A DNA stretch of 64,000 nucleotides from Pedobacter ureilyticus (GCF_005925345.1 NZ_SSHJ01000007.1:1-64000); one strand, 5' to 3'. Shown: positions 16,430 through 25,822, counted from the first letter of the stretch. Numbers and translations: made by a program. Notes: generated from the sequence alone by a model not told the origin.

Positions 16430-17656
16430 TTAATTTTTCTTTCCCTTCAGCTTATCCTTGAAATAGTCGTTCCCAGCGGCTTCGGCCATCCCGCCCATCT
16501 GGCGGCTACCGTCACCGAAGGTATCGGCCACCATGCCCGCACCATATTTAGTCGCAGCAACTGCTCCACTTGCACCAGCGGACATCCCTGCCGCTACGCC
16601 CGCACCGGTACTCCTGCCCATGCCCACGGTCATCGAATTGACCTTGGAAAGGATGGAATTTCCGCCTCCTGCGTGTACCACATAATTGGCCACCGTTGGA
16701 ACACAGCAGTAGCCCACAATACCAATCAGCATAAAGATCATGTAAGCGGTATCCTGGCTGGAAAACATGGTATCGCCATTCTGTGCCACTTCCAGAATAT
16801 CCAGTTTGATCATGTTCTGCTGGATTTTTCCGAGAATGGCACCGAAGATATTGGCGATGGGCAGCCACAAAAAGATGTTAATGTACCTAGCCACCCAGAC
16901 CGATAACGTGTGTTGCAATCCATCAAAGACAGCAAACCCTAATACCAATGGGCCAAGTATCGCAAGGACAATCAAAAAGAACGTCCGCAAGGTATTGATA
17001 CAGAGTGCCGCCGCCTGATAGATGAGCTCTAGCAGCTCTGACATAAACTGCTTAAAACTATGGCGCATCTTAAAATCCTGCCTGTCCGCCCAGAACTTGA
17101 TGTCATTGCCAACCGCTTCCAGCCAATTCTCATCATCCCCATTGGGGTCCTTCGGATGGGTATACTTATACCAGGCTTCCCGATTTCCGGAACCGTCATC
17201 GCCTACGTACATCTTCCATTTGGTCGATTTCTTCAGTTCGGCTTCCTTTCGCTTCAGCAGTTCTTTGATCACCAGATTACTTTCTTTTACCATTGCACCA
17301 GTAGCGGAAACGGTGGGCTGGAGCACCCCGTTGAACACCGAGAGCAGAGCGGGGAAAAGGACGATGGCTAGGCCAAGTGCAAGGGGGCGCAATAACGGAT
17401 AAAAGTCGATGGGTTCGGCCGATGCAATCTGGCGCCATACACGGCTGGCGATATACCAGAGGGCACCAAATCCAGCAATGCCCCGAGCCACGGCGATGAG
17501 CCCCGAGCAAAGGGGTATCATTTCATCGTACACTTTTTCCAGCACCGAATGAAGTCCACCAATCTGCCCAGCCAATCCCTGCGCGCTTGATGCAAACGGG
17601 AACCCAACTATTCCAAGCAGCATCAAAAGGGTTATCTTAAATTTAATTGTTATCAT
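16430..17656 (-). CDS. traJ: conjugative transposon protein TraJ
   Basis: A 408-residue polytopic inner-membrane protein with a cleavable-type signal peptide (ends near SSAQG) and at least five later hydrophobic segments, including LALGLAIVLFPALLSVF and FFLIVLAILGPLVLGFAVF. The layout and the Gly/Ala-rich tail (GRSTGAGVAAGMSAGASGA) match TraJ, the VirB6-like channel subunit. It follows the third TraI-like gene by 9 bases. Confidence 0.85.
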   Translation of the reverse strand: MITIKFKITLLMLLGIVGFPFASSAQGLAGQIGGLHSVLEKVYDEMIPLCSGLIAVARGIAGFGALWYIASRVWRQIASAEPIDFYPLLRPLALGLAIVLFPALLSVFNGVLQPTVSATGAMVKESNLVIKELLKRKEAELKKSTKWKMYVGDDGSGNREAWYKYTHPKDPNGDDENWLEAVGNDIKFWADRQDFKMRHSFKQFMSELLELIYQAAALCINTLRTFFLIVLAILGPLVLGFAVFDGLQHTLSVWVARYINIFLWLPIANIFGAILGKIQQNMIKLDILEVAQNGDTMFSSQDTAYMIFMLIGIVGYCCVPTVANYVVHAGGGNSILSKVNSMTVGMGRSTGAGVAAGMSAGASGAVAATKYGAGMVADTFGDGSRQMGGMAEAAGNDYFKDKLKGKKN

Positions 17657-17665
17657 AAAAAAGGT

Positions 17666-18307
17666 TTATTGGTAAAGGCCTCCGACCTGCTTGAGCTCCG
17701 ACTTTTGTTTTTCCCTTGCCAGCGACAGCGAAGTTGCCTTATTGTTAAAATCACGCAGAAAAACCAGTTTGTCTTCCACATTCAAAAAGATGCGGTCTAT
17801 GGCGGCTAACCGTTCGGAATCGCTCATGCGCAGCTTAGAGGAGGTAATCACCATCAATAATTCGTCAAGGTTGTCCACGCTCTGGTCAAATAGCTGCTTG
17901 TACACCCTTCCCAGATAACGGGTCTCTTCAACACTAAAAACATCCGCCGTACTAAACCTTTTAAAGGCGGACTTGTACTCGGAAACGATCGACTTCTGAT
18001 AGCTGATGATATCTGCCACCCGCCTATATTTTTTCACCTCGGGACTGACCAGCATCAGCCCGTCCAGAAATACCTCATGCAAAGAAAAATTGCCTTGGGA
18101 AATATCCTTGATCGCATTATAGCCGCCCGAAATGACTTGATAGCCCTTTTTCATATCCGAAAGGATGTTTTTCATCTGGCTCAGTTTTTCCACGTTGAGC
18201 AATAACTGTTGCGCTTCCTGGGATTGCGCCATAGTCACAACATTCAATAAAGCGAGCAAGAAGATCGTAAGCAGCACCTTTTTGAGTTTAATCCTGAATT
18301 CCATCAC
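17666..18307 (-). CDS. TraI-like exported protein, third paralogue
   Basis: A 213-residue protein with a signal peptide (MMEFRIKLKKVLLTIFLLAL to TMAQ) and a helical body. The segments MKKGYQVISGGYNAIKDISQ and GNFSLHEVFLDGL, then VSPEV, closely parallel the preceding paralogue (KKGYEIASSGLETIRDFS; GEFGLHEAFISGL; VSPAV). The LLMVITSSKLRMSDSERLAAIDRI block is shared by all three tandem copies. These are probably VirB5-like periplasmic parts of the mating channel. Its start overlaps the previous stop by 20 bases. Confidence 0.7.
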   Translation of the reverse strand: MMEFRIKLKKVLLTIFLLALLNVVTMAQSQEAQQLLLNVEKLSQMKNILSDMKKGYQVISGGYNAIKDISQGNFSLHEVFLDGLMLVSPEVKKYRRVADIISYQKSIVSEYKSAFKRFSTADVFSVEETRYLGRVYKQLFDQSVDNLDELLMVITSSKLRMSDSERLAAIDRIFLNVEDKLVFLRDFNNKATSLSLAREKQKSELKQVGGLYQ

Positions 18308-18938
18308 TCCTCCTTAATTTTTCAATGGTCTGTTTTTCCAGTTCCCTTTGGCGGATCAGCGTAGTCACTTCACTGGCAAAATGCTGCACAAAAGCAGACT
18401 TACTGCTCATCGAAACATAAATTTTGTCCAGCCGTTCCAACCTTTCATCATCAGGCATTTCTACCTTTCCAGAGGTAATGACCAGCAGCAGTTCCTCTAG
18501 ATCTTTCATACATTCCTCCCACAGGTTGTCCCTGACTTCCTGCACATACATTTGGTTGGACAAAGAAAGATTTGGGTTGGACTTTAAAGCCCAAAAGCCT
18601 TTTCCGATCCTGATCTGCATCTCGATGATCTGTGCCACCTTTACATTGTTCTTCACTGCGGGGCTCACCTTTTTCAGCCCACTGATAAAGGCTTCGTGCA
18701 AGCCGAATTCGCCATTTGAAAAATCCCGAATGGTTTCCAGTCCAGAACTTGCAATCTCATAGCCTTTTTTCAGGTAACTGGTATAGACCTCTAAAGCTGC
18801 AATCTGTTCCAACAGGTATCTCTTCTGGGTCTTCTTTTGGTTGAAAAACTCTCCAAAAGTCTGTGCGTAGCTGGTTGCGCCACAAAAAAACAATACCATA
18901 CATACCACCAATACCAGCTTTAATCTATTCAATTCCAT
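18288..18938 (-). CDS. TraI-like exported protein, second paralogue
   Basis: A 216-residue protein with a signal peptide ending at TSYAQ, followed by a long helical domain. It shares the KKGYEIASSGLETI and LLLVITSGKVEMPDDERLERLDKI blocks with its neighbours on both sides. The start overlaps the previous gene's stop by 14 bases and its stop overlaps the next start by 20, so translation is probably coupled. A periplasmic role in pilus or channel assembly is inferred from position and the exported helical fold. Confidence 0.7.
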   Translation of the reverse strand: MELNRLKLVLVVCMVLFFCGATSYAQTFGEFFNQKKTQKRYLLEQIAALEVYTSYLKKGYEIASSGLETIRDFSNGEFGLHEAFISGLKKVSPAVKNNVKVAQIIEMQIRIGKGFWALKSNPNLSLSNQMYVQEVRDNLWEECMKDLEELLLVITSGKVEMPDDERLERLDKIYVSMSSKSAFVQHFASEVTTLIRQRELEKQTIEKLRRSDGIQD

Positions 18939-19629
18939 AAATCTCCTTCAGTTTAGCGGTTTCATCCAGTGAAGCCGAGCGCTGGATACTCAGGCCAATG
19001 TTTGAAAGGTTGAACTTTTTAAGTGTAGAATAATTCGCATCCATTTCATCGGCTGCCCTAGAGATCAGTTCCAGCCTTGCCGCATCGCTCATCTGGGTCT
19101 TAAAGGAATTGATCACCAGGAATATCTGGTCGAGGTTCTTGATACTCTCATCGAGTATGCCAGAATACACTTTACCAATGTAATCCAGTTCTTCCGGTTT
19201 AAAGTGCTTGTCCTTTTGGAAAAGCCCCCATGCCCATTTGTACTCGTTTACGATATCGACCTGTTTTTCCGTCAGATCCTTGATGCGCTTGTAATAGGCA
19301 ATAGCCGATTTGATGCGCCACAATTCTTCGTAATATTTGCTGTACTGCTCTTTCTGTTTTTCCGTCCAGTCGGCAATCTCGGTAAGTTTCAGTTTAGAGA
19401 GCTGGTTTTCCAGCACCTTCTGCGCATTCTGCAGCCAGATCGTTTCGTTCTGCAAACGCTGGACTTTCAGGTCCACCGCCTTGATGACTTTTTTTACTCC
19501 CGCCTTGATCACCTCCAGTACCGCTATCTGTGCGTTTGCCCCTTTAGGCAGTCCCACAAACAGGGTCATGGTGCTCAGCGGCAGGATGACCATATACTTC
19601 TTCATATATTTTATCAGTTTCATGTTCAT
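18925..19629 (-). CDS. traI: conjugal transfer protein TraI
   Basis: A 234-residue protein with a signal peptide (residues 1 to about 33, ending GANAQ). The mature part is helical with the charged segment LQNETIWLQNAQKVLENQLS and a conserved block IFLVINSFKTQMSDAARLELI. This matches TraI (DUF4141-like) of CTnDOT-type systems. An alternative start at M3 (19623) is possible. It follows a lipoprotein gene by 8 bases and begins a run of three related genes. Confidence 0.75.
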   Translation of the reverse strand: MNMKLIKYMKKYMVILPLSTMTLFVGLPKGANAQIAVLEVIKAGVKKVIKAVDLKVQRLQNETIWLQNAQKVLENQLSKLKLTEIADWTEKQKEQYSKYYEELWRIKSAIAYYKRIKDLTEKQVDIVNEYKWAWGLFQKDKHFKPEELDYIGKVYSGILDESIKNLDQIFLVINSFKTQMSDAARLELISRAADEMDANYSTLKKFNLSNIGLSIQRSASLDETAKLKEIYGIE

Positions 19630-19637
19630 AATTTCTG

Positions 19638-20018
19638 TTAATTAGGTTTTTTGTATTCCCTGCTTCCGACAATCATTTTGTCCCCATAAAAGGTGATAGT
19701 TTTGCCCCTACGGGTCTCGGTCATAACTTCGGTCTTGGGATCATAAATGGCCTTCCATTCTTCGGTCTCGTATTCCCGTTTGCCCTTTTTGCCTTCTCTG
19801 ATGAGGTTAAAGCCCGTTCTGCGGTGGATCAGAAACCTGTTTTTCTGCTCATGCTCGACAACCAGCGTATCATCGGCAACGCTATACTCACCTCCCGCAT
19901 GGTTCACATAGGTTCCGGTCATATCAGAAGTCCCAATTCCATTCTTACAGGCAAAAAGGAAAGAGGAAGCAAAGAGCATTAAGAGCGAAAGAAAATTGAA
20001 TTGATTTTTTGTTTTCAT
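19638..20018 (-). CDS. tra-operon lipoprotein, unknown function
   Basis: A 126-residue protein with a lipoprotein signal peptide (MKTKNQFNFLSLLMLFASSF, then LFAC with the lipobox Cys near residue 24). The mature part is beta-rich: GTYVNHAGGEYSVADDTLVV, then FLIHRRTGFNLI and ITFYGDKMIVGSREYKK. Such small lipoproteins with one repeated sheet are frequent in tra operons and may block entry of a second element or support the outer-membrane complex; this is inference. It is 12 bases after traG. Confidence 0.65.
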   Translation of the reverse strand: MKTKNQFNFLSLLMLFASSFLFACKNGIGTSDMTGTYVNHAGGEYSVADDTLVVEHEQKNRFLIHRRTGFNLIREGKKGKREYETEEWKAIYDPKTEVMTETRRGKTITFYGDKMIVGSREYKKPN

Positions 20019-20030
20019 GACGTTTAAATT

Positions 20031-22502
20031 TTAAGGTTTAAGGTTTTTATTTTGAAGATCTGCCACCAGCATGGTGATGCCCTTTTCGATGCTGCCATAC
20101 TTTTTCGCATATTCCTGCACCATCATTTTCTCGCTTTCCTCAGTGGTATAGCTATAGTATTCGGCAGGCGATACCTCGGTACGGTAGACCTTGCTCAGCT
20201 GGCCGCCAAGGGAAATGAATACTTCCCTGTACCTACGCTTAGGATCATTCGCCTTGTTCATCGAAAGTACCTGCGCCTTTTCCTTATCAGTAAGTCCCAA
20301 AAGTTCCTGTATCGCATCGAACTTGTTCTGGTACTTGCTCTGATCAAGCAAGATTTTGCAATCAGAGTTATTGATGATCGCCTGCTTGACAATGGGCGAA
20401 GAAATAATATCCTCTACTTCCTGGGTAACCACAATGGCCTCGCCAAAAAACTTCCTAACGGTTTTGAACAGGTACCGAATGTATTCCGCCATTCCATCCT
20501 TTGCAATCGCCTTCCAAGCCTCTTCAAGCAAAATAACTTTCCTAATCCCCTTCAGCTTTCGCATCTTGGAAATGAACATTTCCATTAAAATCAGCGTCAC
20601 TACGGGAAACAAAATAGCGTGATCCTTCACCGCATCCAGCTCGAACACAATGAACCTTTCATGCAACAGATCAAGGTTTTCGGTTGCGTTGAGCAGGTAA
20701 TCGAACTCCCCGCCCTTGTAGTAGGGATTGAGTACGTACAGGAAGTTGCCCACATCAAAATCCTTTTCCTTCACCTTGCCATCCTCCAGCACCTGCATGT
20801 ACTCGGACATCAGAAATTCATAAAAGGAATTGAAACAAGGGAATATATCTGGATTGCGGCCAAGGTGGACATAATATAAAGTCAGCGCATTGGATAGCGC
20901 CACATATTCAGACCTTCGAAAATTCTCATCATCCTTTTTCCATAGCGCCAGAAGCAATGTTTTGATGCTCTCCTTTTTCTCGGTATCCAGTACATCGCCT
21001 TCAGTCAAATAGAATGGATTAAATTTGATCGGATCATTTTCTGAATAGGTGAAATAGTATCCTCCAACCAGATCGCATAGTCCCTTATAGCTGTGTCCCA
21101 CATCCACTAGTACCACATGGGCACCCTGTTCATAATAGCTACGGATCATGTGGTTCGTAAAAAAGGACTTGCCCGAACCACTCGGTCCAAGGATGAACTT
21201 GTTGCGGTTGGTGGTCAGCCCCATTTTCATAGGCTCGTCCGATATATCCACATGTACTGGCCTTCCTGAAAGACGGTCGCCCATCCGAATACCAAAGGGT
21301 GAAAGAGATGATCTATAATTGCTTTCCAGATTGAAAAAGCAGGTCGCCTGCTCCACGAACGTATCAAAGGTATCGTTCATCGGAAAATCCGCTTCATTGC
21401 CAGGCATCCCCGCAAACCATACCTGCGCCTGTCCATCGGTCTCCCTTTTGGCCACCGCATCCATTTGCGCCATCGCAGAACCGACAAGGTTCTTGATGTC
21501 CCTAGCCTTTGCTGCATCCTCCGACCAGGCCATCACGTTAAAGTGCGCCTTTATCGGAAGGCGCTGCGATGCAATTGCCTCGTTCAGAAAATCATTACAG
21601 GCATCCCTTGAAATGGCATTCTCCCTAGAATATCCTGACAATGATTGCAGACGAAGCTTCTTCGCTTCCAGCCGCTTGATCGTCTTCTGGGCATCCTCGA
21701 TAAACACAAACTGGTTTAAGATGTGGTTACAGTTCAAAAGACTGCCCAATGGACTTGAAAAACCGATGGAGAACTTGGTCCGATCTGTAGAATACTTATC
21801 ATAGTTGATCCGGCTTCCACACAATGCAGGCATGTCCTCGGCATCTGAAAGCGTATACAGTTCCACCTGTTTGGACCCGATCCTGATCCCATCCTTCACC
21901 TGGATATCGGAGATCATTGGCATTTCATTTTCACCAAGTAAAAACATATACCTCTCGATGACACCAGCTTTGTTCGCTGTTCCCGCAAGCTCATCATCGG
22001 ACAATCTGTGCAGTCCGACAAATCCGCTGTCTACCAGTATCCGTTCGAACTGCCCCGCACTATCCAAAAAATCACTGTACAGCAGTGGACTGATCGTCTG
22101 TTCGGGTACAATGGACTTACGCAAAACATTGCTGTAGGCCGATGAGGAAAGTTTCCTGCCCGAAGGCTTTTTGGTCAGAAAGATATAGCAACTATGGTCA
22201 AGACATTCCCGTTCGTTAAAAAAACGCTCACTGCTGCGAGACAGAAAAGCATCTCCCGACCTTTCAAAATCGGCTTTGTAAGTACTTTCCACAAACCAGT
22301 CCTGTTTATGCAGGATGCTAAACCCAGGCAATACCTTGATTGCCTTGACCCAAGCTTGGTGATAGGCCTCATAATCCCTGTCCGACAAGGTAAAGATTTC
22401 TGGAAGGGTCACTTTGTAGGCAATCGTGATATCTCCCTGCATCGACAAAATACAGTTATGCTCCACCTTGTAAATAGGCAACATATTCTTAGCTTCTACC
22501 AT
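20031..22502 (-). CDS. traG: TraG, VirB4-type conjugation ATPase
   Basis: An 823-residue protein. The N-terminal half is the VirB4/CagE region. Walker A is GPSGSGKS at 439-446, and a Walker B with LLEEAWKAIA follows near residue 660. Members of this family power assembly of, and transport through, the type IV mating channel at the inner membrane. The length is normal for TraG of Bacteroidota elements, with no frameshift. Its start overlaps the traF stop by 14 bases. Confidence 0.9.
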   Translation of the reverse strand: MVEAKNMLPIYKVEHNCILSMQGDITIAYKVTLPEIFTLSDRDYEAYHQAWVKAIKVLPGFSILHKQDWFVESTYKADFERSGDAFLSRSSERFFNERECLDHSCYIFLTKKPSGRKLSSSAYSNVLRKSIVPEQTISPLLYSDFLDSAGQFERILVDSGFVGLHRLSDDELAGTANKAGVIERYMFLLGENEMPMISDIQVKDGIRIGSKQVELYTLSDAEDMPALCGSRINYDKYSTDRTKFSIGFSSPLGSLLNCNHILNQFVFIEDAQKTIKRLEAKKLRLQSLSGYSRENAISRDACNDFLNEAIASQRLPIKAHFNVMAWSEDAAKARDIKNLVGSAMAQMDAVAKRETDGQAQVWFAGMPGNEADFPMNDTFDTFVEQATCFFNLESNYRSSLSPFGIRMGDRLSGRPVHVDISDEPMKMGLTTNRNKFILGPSGSGKSFFTNHMIRSYYEQGAHVVLVDVGHSYKGLCDLVGGYYFTYSENDPIKFNPFYLTEGDVLDTEKKESIKTLLLALWKKDDENFRRSEYVALSNALTLYYVHLGRNPDIFPCFNSFYEFLMSEYMQVLEDGKVKEKDFDVGNFLYVLNPYYKGGEFDYLLNATENLDLLHERFIVFELDAVKDHAILFPVVTLILMEMFISKMRKLKGIRKVILLEEAWKAIAKDGMAEYIRYLFKTVRKFFGEAIVVTQEVEDIISSPIVKQAIINNSDCKILLDQSKYQNKFDAIQELLGLTDKEKAQVLSMNKANDPKRRYREVFISLGGQLSKVYRTEVSPAEYYSYTTEESEKMMVQEYAKKYGSIEKGITMLVADLQNKNLKP

Positions 22503-22824
22503 GATGTTGATGTTTTAGTTGCGTAAATAACCGCCTTGAACGAAATTTCAAGGCCTTGGGCAGACCACGTCGAGCCAAGAACTTCATCAGCCCATGCTCC
22601 CCGAACCTGTGGCTCAGCCTAAAGGTTACCACAAACAGCCCTGTACCCAGTAAAAGAATGAGGGGCAATAGGATAAAAAGGCTGACCCTAGAAATATACA
22701 GCACCGCAAAGGCAATCAAAAGCAGCACCAGTCCCACTGCCAGATAGGCGATATACTGTGCCTTGAGGCCCTTAAAAACAATCGGCTTGGAGACCCCTTT
22801 ATTGATCTGATAAATGCTGGCCAT
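22489..22824 (-). CDS. traF: TraF (DUF4133) membrane protein
   Basis: A 111-residue protein. It starts MASIYQINKGVSKPIVFKGL with a conserved GLKAQYIAYLAVG turn, has two membrane segments (about 25-70) and ends in a basic tail. This is the VirB3-like TraF family (DUF4133) that always accompanies TraG. It starts 2 bases after the traE stop and overlaps traG by 14 bases. Confidence 0.88.
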   Translation of the reverse strand: MASIYQINKGVSKPIVFKGLKAQYIAYLAVGLVLLLIAFAVLYISRVSLFILLPLILLLGTGLFVVTFRLSHRFGEHGLMKFLARRGLPKALKFRSRRLFTQLKHQHHGRS

Positions 22825-22826
22825 GG

Positions 22827-23147
22827 CTATATCCCGAAAAATGATTTAAGAACGGTAGCTACTACGACCAGGAAAATACAGCTACCGAACCAAGCAGCTG
22901 CTACCTTGTTAGTATCAGGCTCCCCCGCATTCCACTTGTTAAAGACCTTGACAGCGCCGATGATGCCAACTACTGCACCGATGGCATACATCAAGTCACA
23001 TCCCGTATCGAAATAGCTCTTGACCTTGTTAGTTGCCTCGGCGATCCCCGCATTCCCATCCTGGCTTTTGGCAACCAGACCAAACAGCATTAAAAAAGTA
23101 AAGAAGGACAGCAGGACAGCTATTTTAAATTTGAATTGAGTTTTCAT
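22827..23147 (-). CDS. traE: TraE (DUF4134) membrane protein
   Basis: A 106-residue protein with a signal peptide ending near AKSQ, then two membrane segments with the family block LMYAIGAVVGIIGAVKVFNKW and a GEPDTNKVAAAWFGSCIFL turn. These are typical of TraE/DUF4134, the VirB2-like pilin candidate of CTnDOT-type systems. It lies at the head of the conserved traE-traF-traG trio. Confidence 0.88.
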   Translation of the reverse strand: MKTQFKFKIAVLLSFFTFLMLFGLVAKSQDGNAGIAEATNKVKSYFDTGCDLMYAIGAVVGIIGAVKVFNKWNAGEPDTNKVAAAWFGSCIFLVVVATVLKSFFGI

Positions 23148-23190
23148 ATGATGTTTTATCGAATAAAAAAATGGTTAATGAGCGTAAATT

Positions 23191-23736
23191 TTAGTCCCAG
23201 AGGTTTTCCAGTTCCTCGGCAGAAAGATGGAATGGCGCATGTTCGGCAATGAACTCGTTGATGCGCCCGATGTTGGGACTAGAAGCGATCTTTGGAAAAC
23301 TTTCCCTGACCGAGGCCATCATTTCCAGAAAATCCCTTTTGCCCAGATCATTCCTAGAGAGTTCTGCAAACAGCGACCTGATTTCAGCAAGTACATCCGG
23401 CACCAGTCCGACCTGCTCTTCCCTCGCATCTTCACCACCAGCAAAACCAAATCCGCCACTATCCACCATCATCATCCCTTCAGGAAGTTTGGATTTGCCC
23501 ATCAGTTCCATCTCTTCTTCATCCGCCCCACGAACTGAAAGCTCCTCCACGCCCTTCTCCCAGCGATGGGGCAAAGCTTCCGTTCGCTTAAACTGGTTTA
23601 CATTCCCTAGCTGCCCCCTTCCCAAAACCTTAAAAAGTTCCCTGCGGTAAAACAGCAGTACAATGGCCACATACCAGATGACCGTCAGCACCAAAGTGGC
23701 AACCAGAAAGGTCTGCCAAGTAATTTGTTGTATCAT
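23191..23736 (-). CDS. tra-region membrane protein, unknown function
   Basis: A 181-residue protein with one N-terminal membrane segment (about residues 8-28), then a long cytoplasmic or periplasmic part with an acidic, Gly-rich middle (MMMVDSGGFGFAGGEDAREE) and a helical end (FIAEHAPFHLSAEELENLWD). I do not recognise the family. It lies where traC/traD-type accessory genes sit upstream of traE in related elements and is 43 bases before it. Confidence 0.6.
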   Translation of the reverse strand: MIQQITWQTFLVATLVLTVIWYVAIVLLFYRRELFKVLGRGQLGNVNQFKRTEALPHRWEKGVEELSVRGADEEEMELMGKSKLPEGMMMVDSGGFGFAGGEDAREEQVGLVPDVLAEIRSLFAELSRNDLGKRDFLEMMASVRESFPKIASSPNIGRINEFIAEHAPFHLSAEELENLWD

Positions 23737-23885
23737 AAAATTTTCCTTTTACCCCGCCACACCATTGCAGCGGGATGACGGGACAAAATTTCAAATAAGC
23801 TGGATTTCGGGCTGAGGCAGTGTGGTATATACCAATGAAAAATTCTCATTTTAATCCAATAACTTTCAAAAAAGACAGGAAAAGC

Positions 23886-24758
23886 TTATTTCCGCTGATT
23901 TTTATCGGGATGATATTCGTCTTCTTTGTCCAGTTTCTGGATGACCATCTCGATCATCTCGTCCAGGTAACGTGTCCGGCTAATGGTAGTGCGACGCCTG
24001 ATCTCGCTCAAGCGCTTGGAGGGAATACCAATACTGACCTGCAATTTTTCTTCCAGCCAACGGAAAATGGCACCGATACTTGCTGTACCCTTATTGACCT
24101 GTCCTGTGCGATGGATACCAAATGCCAGTTCGGCCAGATTGATACTGTCACCGGTCCAACGTAGTTCTTCCGCTTGCGAGATATTTCCAATATCAGCATG
24201 TGGATTTGCCAAAAGGTATCTTGCCTTTTCCACCAGCCAGTCCCTTAACTTTTCGAAGGCCATGAACTTGGCGAAAAGGTAGTCCCCTTCCGTGCCAAAC
24301 GCGGGGTTCAGTTCTGGCACTTCTGGCAACAATAGGCTCCCCTTGTCCGCACCCCTTAAAAAATAGAGGCTATCGAGTTCAGTAGAATCCAAGCGATAGT
24401 ATTCATAAAAGAAATGGTGCTGCTCAAAAAAACGGTCAACGTAGGCCATTTCCCGATCCAACCATTCCTTTTGTTCGATTACGCCAATTTGGGGCCTGCC
24501 ACATTCCATCGTGTACAGCTCCAAAAAATAGATTTTCCAGTGATAGCCTTTCGGTTTGAGGTGCTTGAAAAAATAGATTTCATCATCTTGGGACGAAAAA
24601 CCTTTCTCCTGAACCTGCTGCCGAAGCTTCTTCAGCGTTCTTTCTACCAATATGGTTGCCTTCCTCAACCGTTCGACACCTTCATATCTGGTATCCAGCA
24701 GTTCTTCCATTTCCTGTTCCAGCTCCCCGAGCCAACGTTTTGCCAATTGTTCAATCAT
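23886..24758 (-). CDS. rteC: RteC-family regulator of element excision
   Basis: About 290 residues from ATG at 24758. An in-frame ATG at 24851 would add 31 residues that do not look like the family. Recognisable RteC features are FFKHLKPKGYHWKIYFLELYTMECGRP (early half), FFEQHHFFYEYYRLDSTELDSLYFLRG (middle) and a C-terminal helix-turn-helix-like segment near GIPSKRLSEIRRR. In CTnDOT, RteC activates the excision genes. Here it stands alone upstream of the tra genes, without rteA/rteB or any excision gene in view. Confidence 0.82.
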   Translation of the reverse strand: MIEQLAKRWLGELEQEMEELLDTRYEGVERLRKATILVERTLKKLRQQVQEKGFSSQDDEIYFFKHLKPKGYHWKIYFLELYTMECGRPQIGVIEQKEWLDREMAYVDRFFEQHHFFYEYYRLDSTELDSLYFLRGADKGSLLLPEVPELNPAFGTEGDYLFAKFMAFEKLRDWLVEKARYLLANPHADIGNISQAEELRWTGDSINLAELAFGIHRTGQVNKGTASIGAIFRWLEEKLQVSIGIPSKRLSEIRRRTTISRTRYLDEMIEMVIQKLDKEDEYHPDKNQRK

Positions 24759-25189
24759 GTCAATAAAATTTAGGTACAGCGTTCGGTGCCCGTTTACTGG
24801 CCAATATTTATCCTCACCCGAAACGCGAATCGTAAATTTCAATCCATACACAAAAACTAAATTCAGCTACGACCATCGTAGCGACAATACAAAGTTCCCA
24901 TGAAAGTTGCCCGAAAACTGTGGTATAGCTCACAATCTGAAAATCAATTTCAGCAGCCCAACGCATGCGTATTAAGGAAAAAAGAGGAAAAAAATTGTCA
25001 GGTAGCTCACAATTTGAAATTTCTAGCTCACCACCGAAAAGACAACCCAACAAAAAACTCAAAAGAAAAAACCGAAGAAAAATGGGACAAATGTCGCAAA
25101 ATGCAGCATTGCTAAACCAAAACTGGTCGACATCCGTTACCAAACTATCATTTTGTGATGCTAAATTTTAAACCTTTAATAATCAGCAC
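24759..25189. other. intergenic region between divergent rteC and crp genes
   Basis: About 430 bp without a convincing gene. It contains the repeated TAGCTCACAATNTGAAA motif annotated separately. Both divergent promoters should lie here, and the right edge of the conjugative remnant may too. Confidence 0.45.
24926..25032. repeat. direct repeats TAGCTCACAATNTGAAA
   Basis: TAGCTCACAATCTGAAA (24926-24942) and TAGCTCACAATTTGAAA (25003-25019) differ at one base. A shorter third copy TAGCTCACC (25024-25032) begins 21 bp, two helical turns, after the second. They lie between divergent rteC and crp-like genes, so they may be operator half sites or iterons. Confidence 0.45.
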
Positions 25190-25795
25190 ATGGAAAATCA
25201 GGAAAACCTAAACATTGATCTTTTAGAAGTCTTGGGCAGTATCGCCCCCTTATCGGCAGCTTATCATGACCGATTGCGTTCACAATTAGTAACCCAGCAC
25301 TATCCTGCCCGCCACCTTTTACTAAAGCCCGGTGAAATTTGTCGCCAAATCCACTTTATCAGCAGCGGACTGGTCAGGATCTACAACGTTGACACCATGG
25401 GAAAAGAAAAAACGATCATCTTCATGGGACCGGGCGAACTGGCCGTAGACGTGTCCAGTTTCTATGAACAAACACCCGCTACAGAATACTTGGAAACCCT
25501 CCAGCCCACCACCATCCAATCACTTAGTTGGCACCAGCTCAATTCCTTCTATGCAGATTTCAGGGAAGGCAACTACATCGGCAGGATCATTACCCAAAAA
25601 TACCTGGTGCTGGCAGTAGATAGAAACACCGAGCTGATGAACTCTAGTATAGCTGATCGATATATTTCATTGCTATCGAGGTATCCCATCATCGAGCAGC
25701 AGGTCAGTCAAAATCTCATTGCCTCCTATTTGGGCGTTAGCAGGGAAACCTTATCCAAAATGAAGGCCGGCCAGCTGAAGATCCGAAACACCTAA
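25190..25795 (+). CDS. Crp/Fnr-family transcription regulator
   Basis: A 201-residue protein. The cyclic-nucleotide-binding fold covers residues 20-140: LLKPGEICRQIHFISSGLVRIY, a KEKTIIFMGPGEL turn and SFYEQTPATEYLETLQPT. It ends in a compact helix-turn-helix (QNLIASYLGVSRETLSKMK). The canonical cAMP-binding Arg/Ser set is not obvious, as in most Bacteroidota members of this group, so the effector is unknown. Convergent with the LytTR-like gene and divergent from rteC. Confidence 0.85.
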   Translation: MENQENLNIDLLEVLGSIAPLSAAYHDRLRSQLVTQHYPARHLLLKPGEICRQIHFISSGLVRIYNVDTMGKEKTIIFMGPGELAVDVSSFYEQTPATEYLETLQPTTIQSLSWHQLNSFYADFREGNYIGRIITQKYLVLAVDRNTELMNSSIADRYISLLSRYPIIEQQVSQNLIASYLGVSRETLSKMKAGQLKIRNT

Positions 25796-25822
25796 CACAG
25801 CAACTAAACATCCCGAAAGACG

